From assembly GCF_014649655.1 (NCBI RefSeq), contig NZ_BMTL01000001.1, positions 372,001 to 436,000 on the forward strand: a stretch of 64,000 nt of DNA. Direction: 5' to 3'. The position numbers were made by a program, and so were the translations under genes. Below, piece by piece: positions 26,403 to 35,857 of the stretch. Position 1 is the stretch's first letter, and every line of letters begins with the position of its first letter. The stretch comes from Streptomyces humidus. Its GTDB lineage: Bacteria > Actinomycetota > Actinomycetes > Streptomycetales > Streptomycetaceae. The notes beneath the pieces were generated by a model. The model was given only the letters and a program-made list of their open reading frames with translations. It had not been told where the DNA came from and ran no database searches.

Positions 26403-27767
26403 ATGGCGACGCCCAAGGCGGTCGAGGCCCCCAAGGCGGTGGGGGCCCCCGGGGCGCCCACCGCTCCTCACTCGCGCAAGAGCGTGACCGGCACGCGCAA
26501 GGCCGTGGCAGCGCTGTTCCTGCTGCCCGCCCTGGTGCTGCTCGGCGCGCTCGTGGTCTACCCGATCGGGTACTCGCTCGTCCGCAGTCTCTACGACCAG
26601 ACCGGCGACGGATTCGCCGGTGTCGACAACTACAAGGCCCTGTTCACGGACGACGGCATCCGCACCGCCCTGAAGAACAACGTGATCTGGGTGGTGTTCG
26701 CGCCGACGGTGGCGACCGCACTCGGTCTGGTCTTCGCGGTGCTCACCGAACGGGTGCGCTGGGGAACCGCGTTCAAGCTGGTCGTCTTCATGCCGATGGC
26801 GATCTCGATGCTCGCCGCCGGCATCATCTTCCGGCTGGTCTACGACCAGGATCCGGACAAGGGCGTCGCCAACGCGGTCTGGGTGGGCGTGCACGACACG
26901 TTCGCCGAGGCGTCCGCGTTCCCCAAGGCGCACCCGGGCCGGGACTCTCCGCTCCGGGCCGACGGCGGCGGCGGCTTCCTCACCGAGGAGCCCGTCCGGG
27001 CCGGCGTCCCGGTCTCCCTGCCCCTGGTCGGCGTCGCCCCCGACCAGATGCCCGGCGGCGCGGAGAAGGCGGTGAAGGCACGGCCCGAGCAGGGGGCGGT
27101 CACCGGCACCGCCTGGCAGGACTTCACCCGCGGCAAGGGCGTCGGCACCCTCGGCGTGCCCGACCCGACCGAACTGGGTTACGCCGGGATGAGGATCGAG
27201 GCGGTGAAGGACGGCAAGGTGGTGGCGTCGACGAAGGCGGCCGGCGACGGCACCTTCACGCTCCCCGCCGAGGCGGACGGGGCACGACTGCGGCTGCCCG
27301 CAGCCAACTTCAAGGAGGCGTACAACGGCCTGGACTGGCTCGGCCCGTCACTGGTCACCCCGGCGATCATCGGCTCCTACATCTGGATGTGGGCGGGCTT
27401 CGCGATGGTGCTGATCGCGGCCGGCCTGGCCGGCGTGCCCCGGGAGCTGCTGGAAGCGGCGCGCGTCGACGGCGCCACCGAGTGGCAGGTGTTCCGCCGG
27501 GTCACCGTCCCGCTCCTCGCGCCGGTCCTCGCGGTGGTCACCGTCACGTTGATGATCAACGTGCTGAAGGTGTTCGACCTGGTGTTCATCATCGCCCCGG
27601 GCTCCTCGCAGGACGACGCGAACGTGCTCGCCCTGGAGCTGTACCGCAAGGGCTTCTCCGAGGACCAGCCGGGCATCGCCAGCGCCATCGCGGTGTTCCT
27701 GCTGCTCCTGGTGATCCCGGTGATGTGGTTCAACGTACGCAGGCTGAGACGGGAGGTGCGGCGGTGA
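26403..27767 (+). CDS. ABC sugar permease with large exterior insertion
   Basis: A 454-aa MalF-type permease, longer than the usual 290-320. After the third membrane segment (near 130-145) there is an insertion of about 150 residues (165-310) containing a short beta-rich unit (GMRIEAVKDGKVVAST, GTFTLP) like a carboxypeptidase-regulatory or Ig-like fold. The EAA loop, which docks the ATPase, is intact (EAARVDGATEWQVFRRV, near 350). Cytoplasmic N-terminus is low complexity (APKAVGAPGAPTAP). It is translated from ATG 26403 and overlaps the next gene by 4 bp. Confidence 0.92.
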   Translation: MATPKAVEAPKAVGAPGAPTAPHSRKSVTGTRKAVAALFLLPALVLLGALVVYPIGYSLVRSLYDQTGDGFAGVDNYKALFTDDGIRTALKNNVIWVVFAPTVATALGLVFAVLTERVRWGTAFKLVVFMPMAISMLAAGIIFRLVYDQDPDKGVANAVWVGVHDTFAEASAFPKAHPGRDSPLRADGGGGFLTEEPVRAGVPVSLPLVGVAPDQMPGGAEKAVKARPEQGAVTGTAWQDFTRGKGVGTLGVPDPTELGYAGMRIEAVKDGKVVASTKAAGDGTFTLPAEADGARLRLPAANFKEAYNGLDWLGPSLVTPAIIGSYIWMWAGFAMVLIAAGLAGVPRELLEAARVDGATEWQVFRRVTVPLLAPVLAVVTVTLMINVLKVFDLVFIIAPGSSQDDANVLALELYRKGFSEDQPGIASAIAVFLLLLVIPVMWFNVRRLRREVRR

Positions 27768-28615
27768 CCGGGCGACTCGAACGGGTCATGGACAAGCTCA
27801 ACGGCGGGGTGGTCCGCGCTTTCCTGATCGTCGTCGGCCTGTTCTGGCTGGTGCCGACCGTCGGGCTGCTCGTCTCCTCCCTCCGCGCTCCCGAGGACAT
27901 GAGCGCGAGCGGCTGGTGGGAGGTGTTCTCCAAGCCCTCCCAACTCACCTTGGACAGCTACCAGAAGCTCCTGGAGAACGGCGACATCACCGGCTCCCTG
28001 GTCAACACCGTGCTGATCACCGTGCCGGCGACGGTGCTGGTCGTCGTCATCGGCTCGCTCGCGGGCTACGCGTTCGCGTGGATGGAGTTCCCTGGGCGGG
28101 ACTGGTGGTTCCTGGGCGTCGTCGGGCTGCTGGTGGTGCCCGTGCAGGTGGCGCTCATCCCGATCGCCGAACTGTTCGGCAAGATCGGCCTGTTCGGGAA
28201 CATCCTGGGCGTCGTCCTCTTCCACGTCGGGTTCGGACTGCCCTTCGCGGTGTTCCTGCTGCGCAACTTCTTCGCGGAGATCCCCCGCGAGCTGCTGGAG
28301 GCGGCGCGCCTGGACGGAGCCGGTGAACTGCGGCTGTTCGCCCGGGTCGTGATGCCGCTGGGCGGTCCGGCCATCGCGTCCCTGGGCATCTTCCAGTTCC
28401 TGTGGGTGTGGAACGACATGCTGGTCGCGCTGGTGTTCACCAACGCCGACAGCCAGCCGATCACGGTCGCCCTGCAGACGCAGGTGAGGCAGTTCGGCAA
28501 CAACATCGACGTGCTGGCGCCCGGCGCGTTCATCTCGATGGTGATCCCGCTGGCCGTGTTCTTCGCGTTCCAGCGGCAGTTCGTGTCCGGCGTGATGGCG
28601 GGCGCGGTCAAGTAG
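27764..28615 (+). CDS. ABC sugar permease (MalG-type)
   Basis: A 283-aa partner permease with six membrane segments and the EAA motif EAARLDGAGELRLFARVVMP (near 183-202). The GTG at 27764 overlaps the upstream stop (GTGA), with GGGAGG seven bases before it, so translation is coupled. No ABC ATPase follows; Streptomyces sugar importers commonly share the ATPase MsiK encoded elsewhere, which is the likely engine here (family knowledge). Confidence 0.93.
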   Translation: MTGRLERVMDKLNGGVVRAFLIVVGLFWLVPTVGLLVSSLRAPEDMSASGWWEVFSKPSQLTLDSYQKLLENGDITGSLVNTVLITVPATVLVVVIGSLAGYAFAWMEFPGRDWWFLGVVGLLVVPVQVALIPIAELFGKIGLFGNILGVVLFHVGFGLPFAVFLLRNFFAEIPRELLEAARLDGAGELRLFARVVMPLGGPAIASLGIFQFLWVWNDMLVALVFTNADSQPITVALQTQVRQFGNNIDVLAPGAFISMVIPLAVFFAFQRQFVSGVMAGAVK

Positions 28616-28633
28616 CGGAGAACGGGCGGGAGA

Positions 28634-28667
28634 ACAGGGGCGGGCCGTGTCACCGGCCCGCCCCTGT
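28634..28667 (+). terminator. Terminator of the sugar ABC operon
   Basis: acaggggcgggcc pairs perfectly with ggcccgcccctgt over 13 bp, 8-nt loop, 19 bp after the last stop. Confidence 0.85.
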
Positions 28668-28776
28668 CCGTTCACCCGCGATCCCCCGTATGCCGCGGAA
28701 ACCGTAACCAATTCACTCCATCGGCCGTTTCCGGGCAAGGCCCTGTCTACCGCCCGCGCCGACCCATGGATGTCCC

Positions 28777-31161
28777 TTGCCCAGGTTCAGTGTCATCGTC
28801 CCCGCGTACAAGGTTCAGGCGTACCTGCACGAGTGCCTCGAATCGGTGCTGTCCCAGTCGTACGCCGACCTCGAACTGATCGCCGTCGACGACAGGTCGC
28901 CGGACGCCTGCGGCGAGATCATCGACGAGTTCGCGGCCCGGGACACGCGGGTGCGGGCCGTGCACCTGCCGGAGAACGTCGGTCTGGGGCGGGCCCGCAA
29001 CGCCGGTCTGGACCGGGCCACCGGCGACTACCTGCTGTTCCTCGACTCCGACGACACCCTCACCCCGGACGCGCTGCGCGCGATCGCCGACCGGCTGGAG
29101 GAGACGGGCGAGCCGGACGTCCTGGTCTACGACTACGCGAGCATCTACTGGACGGGGGAGGCCGTCCGCAACAGGTTCGCGGAGCAGCTCAGCGAGGAGG
29201 GCCCGGCGCCCTTCCGGCTCCAGGACCGTCCGGGACTGCTCAGGGTGCTGATGGTGGCCTGGAACAAGGCCTACCGGCGGGAGTTCGTGGAGCGGACGGG
29301 CCTGCGGTTCCCGCCCGGCCTCTACGAGGACACGCCGTGGACGTACCCGGCGCTGATGGCGGCCCGCACGCTCGCCACGCTGGACCGGGTCTGCGTCCAC
29401 TACCGCCAGCGCCGCCGGGGCAGCATCCTGTCCACCACGAGCCGGGGACACTTCGACGTCTTCGAGCAGTACGACCGGGTCTTCGCGTTCGTCGAGCAGC
29501 GGCCCGAACTGGCCCGCTGGCGGCCGGTGTTGTTCCGCCGCATGGTCGACCACCTGTCGACGGTGTTCACCAAGCGCGACCGGCTCCCGCGCGGCTCGCG
29601 CGCCGAGTTCCTGCGCAAGGCCCGGGGCCACTACCGCCGTTACCGCACCCCGGGCGCGTCCGTCCCGTTGCGTTCCCGGCTGCGTCACACCCTGGTCCAC
29701 TTCGGCGTGCACCGCACCTACCGGGCGCTGGAGGCGTCCATGACCCTGCGCAGACGCGCCCACAAGTCGGTCTCCAAACTCGCCCGCGCCCTGCGGGCGG
29801 CCCTGTTGCAGGCCCACTACCGCATCCAGCTGCGGCTGCCGTTGCGTGCCGACCGCGCCGTGTTCGCCGCGTACTGGGGCCGTGGGCACGGCTGCAACCC
29901 GGGCGCGCTGGAGGCCGCGTTCCGCGCCCTCGTGCCGCAGGTGCGCACGGCGTGGATCGCCCGCCCCGAGCACCAGGACGCAGTCCCGCCGGGCCCGCGC
30001 CGGGTGCGCCCGGGCACGGCCGCCTACTGGACGGCGCTGGCCCGCTCCAAGTACCTGGTGAACAACGTCAACTTCGACCGCCGGCTGGTCAAGCGCCCCG
30101 GGCAGGTCTTCGTGCAGACCCAGCACGGCACCCCCCTCAAACACATGGGCCTCGACCTCCAGGAGCGTCCCGCGGCCGCCCGCGGCACGGACTTCGAGGA
30201 ACTGCTGCGGGGCGTCGACAAGTGGGACTACGTCCTGTCCGCCAACCGCCACACCACCCTCACCTGGGAGCGCGTCTACCCCGGCGGCTACGAGACCCTC
30301 GAGTACGGCTACCCCCGCAACGACGTCTTCCAGCGGGCGACGGCGGAGGACGTGGCCGGGCTGCGCGAGTCCCTCGGCATCCCCCGCGACGCGATCGCCG
30401 TCCTGTACGCGCCCACCCACCGCGACTACCGCCGCGCCCAGCGCTGCCCTCTCGACCTGGAGCGCGTGCTGCGCCGGCTGGGTCCGCGCTTCGTGATCCT
30501 GGCCCGTGCCCACTACTGGCAGGACCCGCTCGTCGACCGCCCGGTGCCGGGAGTCGTCGACGTCAGCGGCCACCCGAGCGTGGAGGACCTGTGCCTGGCC
30601 TCGGACGCCCTGGTCACCGACTACTCGTCCCTGATGTTCGACTACGCCAACCTGGACCGCCCGATCGTGGTGCACGCCGACGACTGGGAGGCCTACGACG
30701 CGGCCCGCGGCACCTACTTCGACGTGCGGGCCTTCCCGCCGGGCGCGGTCGCGCACAGTGAGGACGAGCTGATCGACCTCTTCGTCACCGGCCACTGGCG
30801 CGGCCCCCGCCCGGCCCGGCTGCGCGCCGCGTTCCGCGAGCGGTTCTGCCCGCACGACGACGGCCGGGCCGCCGAGCGCGTCGTCCGGCGGGTGGTGCTG
30901 GGTGAGCTGGAGCCGCTCCCGGTGACGCCGCCGGCCGAACGCCGGCCCGCGCCGTCGGCAGCGGCGACGGCAGCGGAGGCGGAAGCGGCGACTGCAGCGT
31001 CCGTGCCGGCGCCGCTGCCGGGGACGTCCGGGACCCCGGGGGCGTCGCCGGTCGAGCCGGCTGCCGCGTCCGCCGTCGAGCAAGGGGCGTCGCCCGGTCG
31101 CCCGCCGCTCTCCGTCGTGCCGCGCCCCGCCGGCCCCCGCTCCGTCGTCGACCGCCGCTGA
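28777..31161 (+). CDS. GT2 / TagF-like glycerophosphotransferase fusion, paralogue 1
   Basis: A 794-aa protein. Residues 1-215 are a GT-A glycosyltransferase (FSVIVPAYKVQ, VDDRSPD, LFLDSDDT). Residues about 350-710 are a CDP-glycerol glycerophosphotransferase-like domain, with VQTQHGTPLKHMG near 446, LYAPTHRDYRR near 545, ARAHYWQD near 575 and TDYSSLMFDYANLDRP near 615. An Ala/Pro-rich tail follows. Such fusions build teichoic-acid-like poly(glycosyl-polyol phosphate) chains on lipid carriers. The start is TTG 28777, chosen because PRFSVIVP aligns with the next two paralogues; the ribosome site is weak. First of three paralogues in tandem. Confidence 0.85.
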   Translation: MPRFSVIVPAYKVQAYLHECLESVLSQSYADLELIAVDDRSPDACGEIIDEFAARDTRVRAVHLPENVGLGRARNAGLDRATGDYLLFLDSDDTLTPDALRAIADRLEETGEPDVLVYDYASIYWTGEAVRNRFAEQLSEEGPAPFRLQDRPGLLRVLMVAWNKAYRREFVERTGLRFPPGLYEDTPWTYPALMAARTLATLDRVCVHYRQRRRGSILSTTSRGHFDVFEQYDRVFAFVEQRPELARWRPVLFRRMVDHLSTVFTKRDRLPRGSRAEFLRKARGHYRRYRTPGASVPLRSRLRHTLVHFGVHRTYRALEASMTLRRRAHKSVSKLARALRAALLQAHYRIQLRLPLRADRAVFAAYWGRGHGCNPGALEAAFRALVPQVRTAWIARPEHQDAVPPGPRRVRPGTAAYWTALARSKYLVNNVNFDRRLVKRPGQVFVQTQHGTPLKHMGLDLQERPAAARGTDFEELLRGVDKWDYVLSANRHTTLTWERVYPGGYETLEYGYPRNDVFQRATAEDVAGLRESLGIPRDAIAVLYAPTHRDYRRAQRCPLDLERVLRRLGPRFVILARAHYWQDPLVDRPVPGVVDVSGHPSVEDLCLASDALVTDYSSLMFDYANLDRPIVVHADDWEAYDAARGTYFDVRAFPPGAVAHSEDELIDLFVTGHWRGPRPARLRAAFRERFCPHDDGRAAERVVRRVVLGELEPLPVTPPAERRPAPSAAATAAEAEAATAASVPAPLPGTSGTPGASPVEPAAASAVEQGASPGRPPLSVVPRPAGPRSVVDRR

Positions 31162-31330
31162 CCCGCCGTTCGGCCCGGGTGAGTCCGCATGCCCCCGGTT
31201 CGTCGCGGCCCGCTCCGGCCCGGCCGTCCACCCGGCGCCCGGCCGGACGCCCCGGCCGGCGCCGCCCGGACTGGCCTCCGGGCACCGCGCCGAGAAGACA
31301 CAGAGAAGACACAGAGACAGAAAGAGCAGC

Positions 31331-33574
31331 ATGCCCCGCTTCAGCATCATCGTCCCGTCCTACGGGGACGGGGGTCCCCCCGGCCGTGTGGACACGAGAG
31401 TGGGGGAGGGCCGGCTGTCCCTGGCGCTGGACTCCGTCCTCGCCCAGTCCTACGGCGACTTCGAGGTCGTCCCGGTCTCCGACGCGCCCGACTCGGTGGC
31501 CGCCGCCGTCGCGGCCCGCTACGCGCGGCGGGACTCCCGGGTGAGGCCCGTGCGGGCCCGGCCGTCACAGGGCCCGGCCGGGGCGCGCAACGCCGGGACG
31601 CGGGCGGCGTCGGGGGCGTACCTGCTGTTCCTCGACGGTGACGACACCCTCGCCCCGGGTGCTCTGGCGGCACTGGACGCCCGCCTCGCCGAGACCGGCG
31701 ACGTGGACGTCCTGTACGCCGAGCACGAGCGCGTCCCCTGGTGGGAGGGCGAGGCCGCCAACCCGGCGGCGCCGCTCCTCGCGAGGGCGCCGAAGGACGC
31801 CTTCTCCCCCGTCGAGGCCCCGCACGTGACCGGGGTGCAGCTGCCGGTGTGGGGCACGCTCTACCGCCGCTCGTTCCTCGCCGAGCACGAACTCGTCTTT
31901 CCCGAGGGGAACTTCACCGATGTCGGCTTCGGCGGCCTGGTCAGCGTGCACGCCGGGCGGATCGCGGTGCTGCGGTCGGTCGTCGTACGGCATCTGCTGC
32001 GGCGGCAGGGCGACCCGCTGAACCTGCCGGGCGCGCACCACATGGAGCTGCTGGAGCGGGTCGAGCTGGTGCTGTCGCGGGCGGCCGAGGCCGGGCTGTC
32101 CGAGGACCGGTCGGGCCCGCTGTTCGAGCAGCTCTTCGCGGCGGTCCTGAAGGCCGCCGCGCACCCCGCCCGGCTGGCCGGGCGGCACCGGGCCTTCTTC
32201 CGGCGCGCCGGCAAGCTGTACCGGCGTCACCGCCCGGCCGGATTCCGCCGCCCCGCCGGCAGCCTGGGCGTGCAGCACCGGCTGCTCGCGGCCGGCGCGT
32301 ACACGGCGTTCCGGGCACTGCGCGACGCCAACCGGACGGCGACGGCGGCCGCCCGGCGCGTGCCCCGCGCCCGGTCGCTGCGCACCCGTCTGTACTACCG
32401 GAGCCAGCTGATCCGCCGCATCGACCCCGGCCTGGCCGTGTACTGCGCCTACTGGGGCCGCGGCTACGCCTGCAACCCGGCCGCGATCCATGCCAAGGCC
32501 GCCGAACTCGCCCCGCACATCCGCTCGGTGTTCCTCGTCGAGGCCGGCCAGGAGCACACCCTGCCGGAGGGCGTCGAGCACGCCGTCATCGGCAGCCGCC
32601 GCTACTGGCAGGTGCTGGCCCGTGCCAAGTACCTCGTCAACAACGCCAACTTCGAGGGTGCGGTCGTCAAACGCCGCGGCAGCGTGCACCTGTCGACGCA
32701 GCACGGCACTCCGCTGAAGAAGATGGGCCTCGAGCAGGCCGACCATCCGGTGGTCGCCGCCGCCACCGGAAGCTTCGACCGGCTGCTCGCCCGGATCGAC
32801 CGCTGGGACTACAACCTCAGCTCGAACCGGCTGTCCACCGAGGTGTGGGAGCGGTCCTTCCCGTCGTCCTACGAGATGCTCGAGTACGGCTATCCGCGCA
32901 ACGACGTCTACTACACCGCGTCGGCGGACGACGTGCGCCGTGTGCGCCGGAGCCTCGGCGTGCCCGAGGGCCGTACCGCGCTCCTGTACGCCCCCACCCA
33001 CCGCGACCACGACACCGGATCCGCCACCCGGCTCGACCTCGGGGCGCTCTGCGACGCGCTCGGCGACGACTTCGTCGTCCTGCTGCGCGCCCACTACTTC
33101 CACGACGACGACCGTGCCCGCCCGCGCGACGGGCGGATCATCGACGTCACCGGGCACCGCTCGTCGGAGGACGTCTGTCTCGCCGCGGACGCGCTGATCA
33201 CGGACTACTCGTCGATCGTCTTCGACTACGCCAACCTCGACCGGCCCGTCGTCGTGTACGCCGACGACTGGGACGTGTACCGCGAGACGCGCGGGGTGAC
33301 CTTCGACTTCCCGGGCTCTCCGCCCGGCCCGGTCGCCCGCACACCCGAGGAGCTGGCCGACGTCTTCCGCTCCGGCCGCTGGGCGGGTCCCGAGGCGGAC
33401 GCGCTGCGCGCCCGGTTCCGCGCCCGGTTCTGCGAGTTCGACGACGGCCGCGCCGCCGAGCGCGTCGTGCGCCGGGTGCTGCTCGGGGAGCCCGCCGAGC
33501 GCATCGAGCCTGCCGTTCCGCTCCCCCGGCGTACGCCCGCGCCCGCCGCCGTGCCGACCTCTTCGAGGAGCTGA
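31331..33574 (+). CDS. GT2 / TagF-like fusion, paralogue 2, with inserted element
   Basis: A 747-aa paralogue with the same two domains: LFLDGDDT (GT-A), LSTQHGTPLKKMG near 457, YAPTHRDHDTG, RAHYFHDD and TDYSSIVFDYANLDRP. In the GT-A domain the sequence after VPSYGDG runs into a 12-13-residue insertion (PPGRVDTRVGEG) absent from the neighbours and encoded by a palindromic repeat. The residues after it (GAVPVSDAPDS here reads VVPVSDAPDS) also depart from the VDDxSPD pattern, so this GT2 domain may be weakened. ATG 31331 is preceded by a purine-rich leader; SD about AAGAGCAGC. Confidence 0.83.
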   Translation: MPRFSIIVPSYGDGGPPGRVDTRVGEGRLSLALDSVLAQSYGDFEVVPVSDAPDSVAAAVAARYARRDSRVRPVRARPSQGPAGARNAGTRAASGAYLLFLDGDDTLAPGALAALDARLAETGDVDVLYAEHERVPWWEGEAANPAAPLLARAPKDAFSPVEAPHVTGVQLPVWGTLYRRSFLAEHELVFPEGNFTDVGFGGLVSVHAGRIAVLRSVVVRHLLRRQGDPLNLPGAHHMELLERVELVLSRAAEAGLSEDRSGPLFEQLFAAVLKAAAHPARLAGRHRAFFRRAGKLYRRHRPAGFRRPAGSLGVQHRLLAAGAYTAFRALRDANRTATAAARRVPRARSLRTRLYYRSQLIRRIDPGLAVYCAYWGRGYACNPAAIHAKAAELAPHIRSVFLVEAGQEHTLPEGVEHAVIGSRRYWQVLARAKYLVNNANFEGAVVKRRGSVHLSTQHGTPLKKMGLEQADHPVVAAATGSFDRLLARIDRWDYNLSSNRLSTEVWERSFPSSYEMLEYGYPRNDVYYTASADDVRRVRRSLGVPEGRTALLYAPTHRDHDTGSATRLDLGALCDALGDDFVVLLRAHYFHDDDRARPRDGRIIDVTGHRSSEDVCLAADALITDYSSIVFDYANLDRPVVVYADDWDVYRETRGVTFDFPGSPPGPVARTPEELADVFRSGRWAGPEADALRARFRARFCEFDDGRAAERVVRRVLLGEPAERIEPAVPLPRRTPAPAAVPTSSRS
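31370..31408. repeat. Palindromic element inserted in a coding region
   Basis: gggggtcccccc, an inner cgtgt/acacg arm and gggggag form a 39-bp dyad. It adds 13 codons in frame to paralogue 2. It resembles short GGGGGTCCCCCC...AGTGGGGGAG elements I recall scattered in Streptomyces genomes, inside and between genes. Confidence 0.6.
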
Positions 33575-33579
33575 CCTTC

Positions 33580-35850
33580 GTGCCCCGCTTCAGTGTCATC
33601 GTCCCCGTCTTCAAGGTGCAGGGTTTCCTGCGCGCGTGCCTCGACTCCGTGCTCGGCCAGTCGTTCCACGACATCGAGGTGATCGCCGTGGACGACTGCT
33701 CGCCCGACGGCTGCGGAGCGATCCTCGACGCGTACGCGGCGCGCGACCCGCGGCTGAAGGCCGTCCATCTGCCGGAGAACGTCGGTCTGGGCCGCGCCCG
33801 CAACGCGGGTCTGCCGCACGCCACCGGCGACTACGTCCTGTTCCTCGACAGCGACGACCGCTACACGCCCGGACTGCTGCGGGCGGTCGCCGACCGGCTC
33901 GACGCGACCCGCGACCCCGACATCCTGGTCTTCGACCACGTCCGCACCCACTGGTGGGGCCGGGCGGGCCGCAGCGACGCGGCGGACCTCCTCGAACAGG
34001 CCGGCGCCGACGCCTTCGCCGTCCGGGAGCGCCCGGAGTACCTGCGGCTGTTCCTGGTCGCGTGGAACAAGGCCTACCGGCGCGACTTCTTCGTCGGGAA
34101 CGGCTTCCAGTACCGGCCGGGGCTGTACGAGGACGCGCCCGTCACCTACCGGGCGATGGTCACGGCGGAGCGGATCGCCTGTCTGGACCGGGTGGGCGTC
34201 GAGTACCGGCAGCGACGGCAGGGCGCGATCACCCGCACCCCCGGGCGCAGGCACTTCGACATCTTCGAGCAGTACGAGGGCCTGTTCGCCTTCCTCACCG
34301 AGCGGCCCGGCCTCGACTGGGCGCGGCCGCTGCTGTTCGAGCGGGCGCTGGACCACATGCTGTTCACGGTGGCCCGCCCGGAACGGGTGCTGCGCGGCGA
34401 CCGCAAGGAGTTTTACCGCCGTATCCGGGCCTTCTACCGCAGGCATGTGCCGCCGGGCTTCGTGCCGCCGCCCGACAGCCGCCGCGCCGAGATCCGGCTG
34501 CTGGCGCTCGCCCCCTACCACCGGGTTCACCTCTGTCTGGGCCTGTGGCGGCGCGGCGGCGACGCCGTGGGACGCAAGGCGGCCCGGCTGCGCGAGCTGC
34601 TCGCCCGGCAGGTCAAGCGGTGCTGGTACCGGCTCCAGCTGCGGCGGCGCCTCGACCCGGCGCTCGCCGTGTACTCCGCCGGGCACAGCCGCGCCGTGAC
34701 CGGCGACCCGCTGGCGATCCACGCCCGGGCCGCCGAACTCGCCCCGCAGGTGCGGGGCGTGTGGGTCGTCCAGCCCGACGCGGTGGACCAGGCGCCCCCG
34801 GGGACGGACTTCGTGACGACGGGCTCCTGGCGCTACTACCGGGTGATGGCCCGTGCCACGTACTGGTTCAACGACTGCAACTGGGCCGGCGACCTGGTGA
34901 AACGCCCGGGTTCGGTGCACGTGCAGACGCACCGGGGCACGCCGTTGAAGTACATGGCGCTGGACCTCCTCGACCGTCCGGGCGCCCGGCACGGCACGAA
35001 CGTCCGCGGCATCCTCCGGCGCGGCGACCGCTGGGACGTCAGCCTGGTCGCCAACCGGCACTCCGAGGAGGTCTGGCAGCGGGCCTACCCCTGTCACTTC
35101 GCGTCGCTGCGCAGCGGGAGCCCCCGCAACGACGTCCTGGTGCGGGGCGGGGCCGGGCGCGGCGCCGGGCTGCGGGCGCGGCTGGGCATCGGGCCGTCCG
35201 AGACGGTCGTGCTGTACACGCCGACGCCGCGCGACTACCGCAGGGGCCGTCACGTCTGGCGGGTCGACCTGGAGGCGCTGGCCGCCGCGCTCGCCCCCGG
35301 GCACCGGCTCCTGGTGCGTCTGCACCCCAGCCTGGCAGGCCATCCCGACCGGGCGCTGGTGCTGCGCGACCTGCACCGGCGGGGCGCGCTGACGGACGTC
35401 ACCGACGAGCGGCACGTCGAGGACGTACTGCTCGCCGCGGACGCCCTGGTCACCGACTACTCGGCGCTGATGTTCGACTACGCCCTCCTGGACCGCCCGA
35501 TCGTGGTGCACGCCGACGACTGGGCCGCCTACCGTGCGACCCGGGGCGCCTACTTCGACGTCACCGCCGAGCCGCCGGGGCCGGTGACGCGCTCGGACGA
35601 GGAACTGGCGGAGGCGTTCACCTCCGGCGCCTGGCGGGACGCCGGGTCGGCCCGGCTGCGGGCGGCGTTCCGGGAGCGGTTCTGCGAGTACGACGACGGG
35701 CGGGCCGCGGAACGCGTCGTCCGGCGCATCCTGCTGGGCGAGGCGGCCGGCGCCACGAGCGACGGCGGCAACGACGGCGGCGGCGGCGACACGGTGGTCA
35801 GGATCCCGAGGGCCCTCGACCGTTCCGCGCGGCTGCCGGAGTACAGCTGA
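33580..35850 (+). CDS. GT2 / TagF-like fusion, paralogue 3, catalytic His changed
   Basis: A 756-aa paralogue. The GT-A half is intact (FSVIVPVFKVQ, VDDCSPD, LFLDSDDR). The phosphotransferase half has departures: VQTHRGTPLKYMA near 450 where paralogues have TQHGTP, so the conserved histidine is arginine and the preceding Gln is histidine. The next motif is TPTPRDYRRG instead of APTHRDYRR. RLHPSLAG and TDYSALMFDY remain. In TagF enzymes the His of the HGTP motif is needed for catalysis, so this protein may be inactive in that half or have a new specificity. GTG 33580 follows the previous stop by 5 bp with GAGGAG upstream: same operon. Confidence 0.85.
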   Translation: MPRFSVIVPVFKVQGFLRACLDSVLGQSFHDIEVIAVDDCSPDGCGAILDAYAARDPRLKAVHLPENVGLGRARNAGLPHATGDYVLFLDSDDRYTPGLLRAVADRLDATRDPDILVFDHVRTHWWGRAGRSDAADLLEQAGADAFAVRERPEYLRLFLVAWNKAYRRDFFVGNGFQYRPGLYEDAPVTYRAMVTAERIACLDRVGVEYRQRRQGAITRTPGRRHFDIFEQYEGLFAFLTERPGLDWARPLLFERALDHMLFTVARPERVLRGDRKEFYRRIRAFYRRHVPPGFVPPPDSRRAEIRLLALAPYHRVHLCLGLWRRGGDAVGRKAARLRELLARQVKRCWYRLQLRRRLDPALAVYSAGHSRAVTGDPLAIHARAAELAPQVRGVWVVQPDAVDQAPPGTDFVTTGSWRYYRVMARATYWFNDCNWAGDLVKRPGSVHVQTHRGTPLKYMALDLLDRPGARHGTNVRGILRRGDRWDVSLVANRHSEEVWQRAYPCHFASLRSGSPRNDVLVRGGAGRGAGLRARLGIGPSETVVLYTPTPRDYRRGRHVWRVDLEALAAALAPGHRLLVRLHPSLAGHPDRALVLRDLHRRGALTDVTDERHVEDVLLAADALVTDYSALMFDYALLDRPIVVHADDWAAYRATRGAYFDVTAEPPGPVTRSDEELAEAFTSGAWRDAGSARLRAAFRERFCEYDDGRAAERVVRRILLGEAAGATSDGGNDGGGGDTVVRIPRALDRSARLPEYS

Positions 35851-35857
35851 CCGCCGG

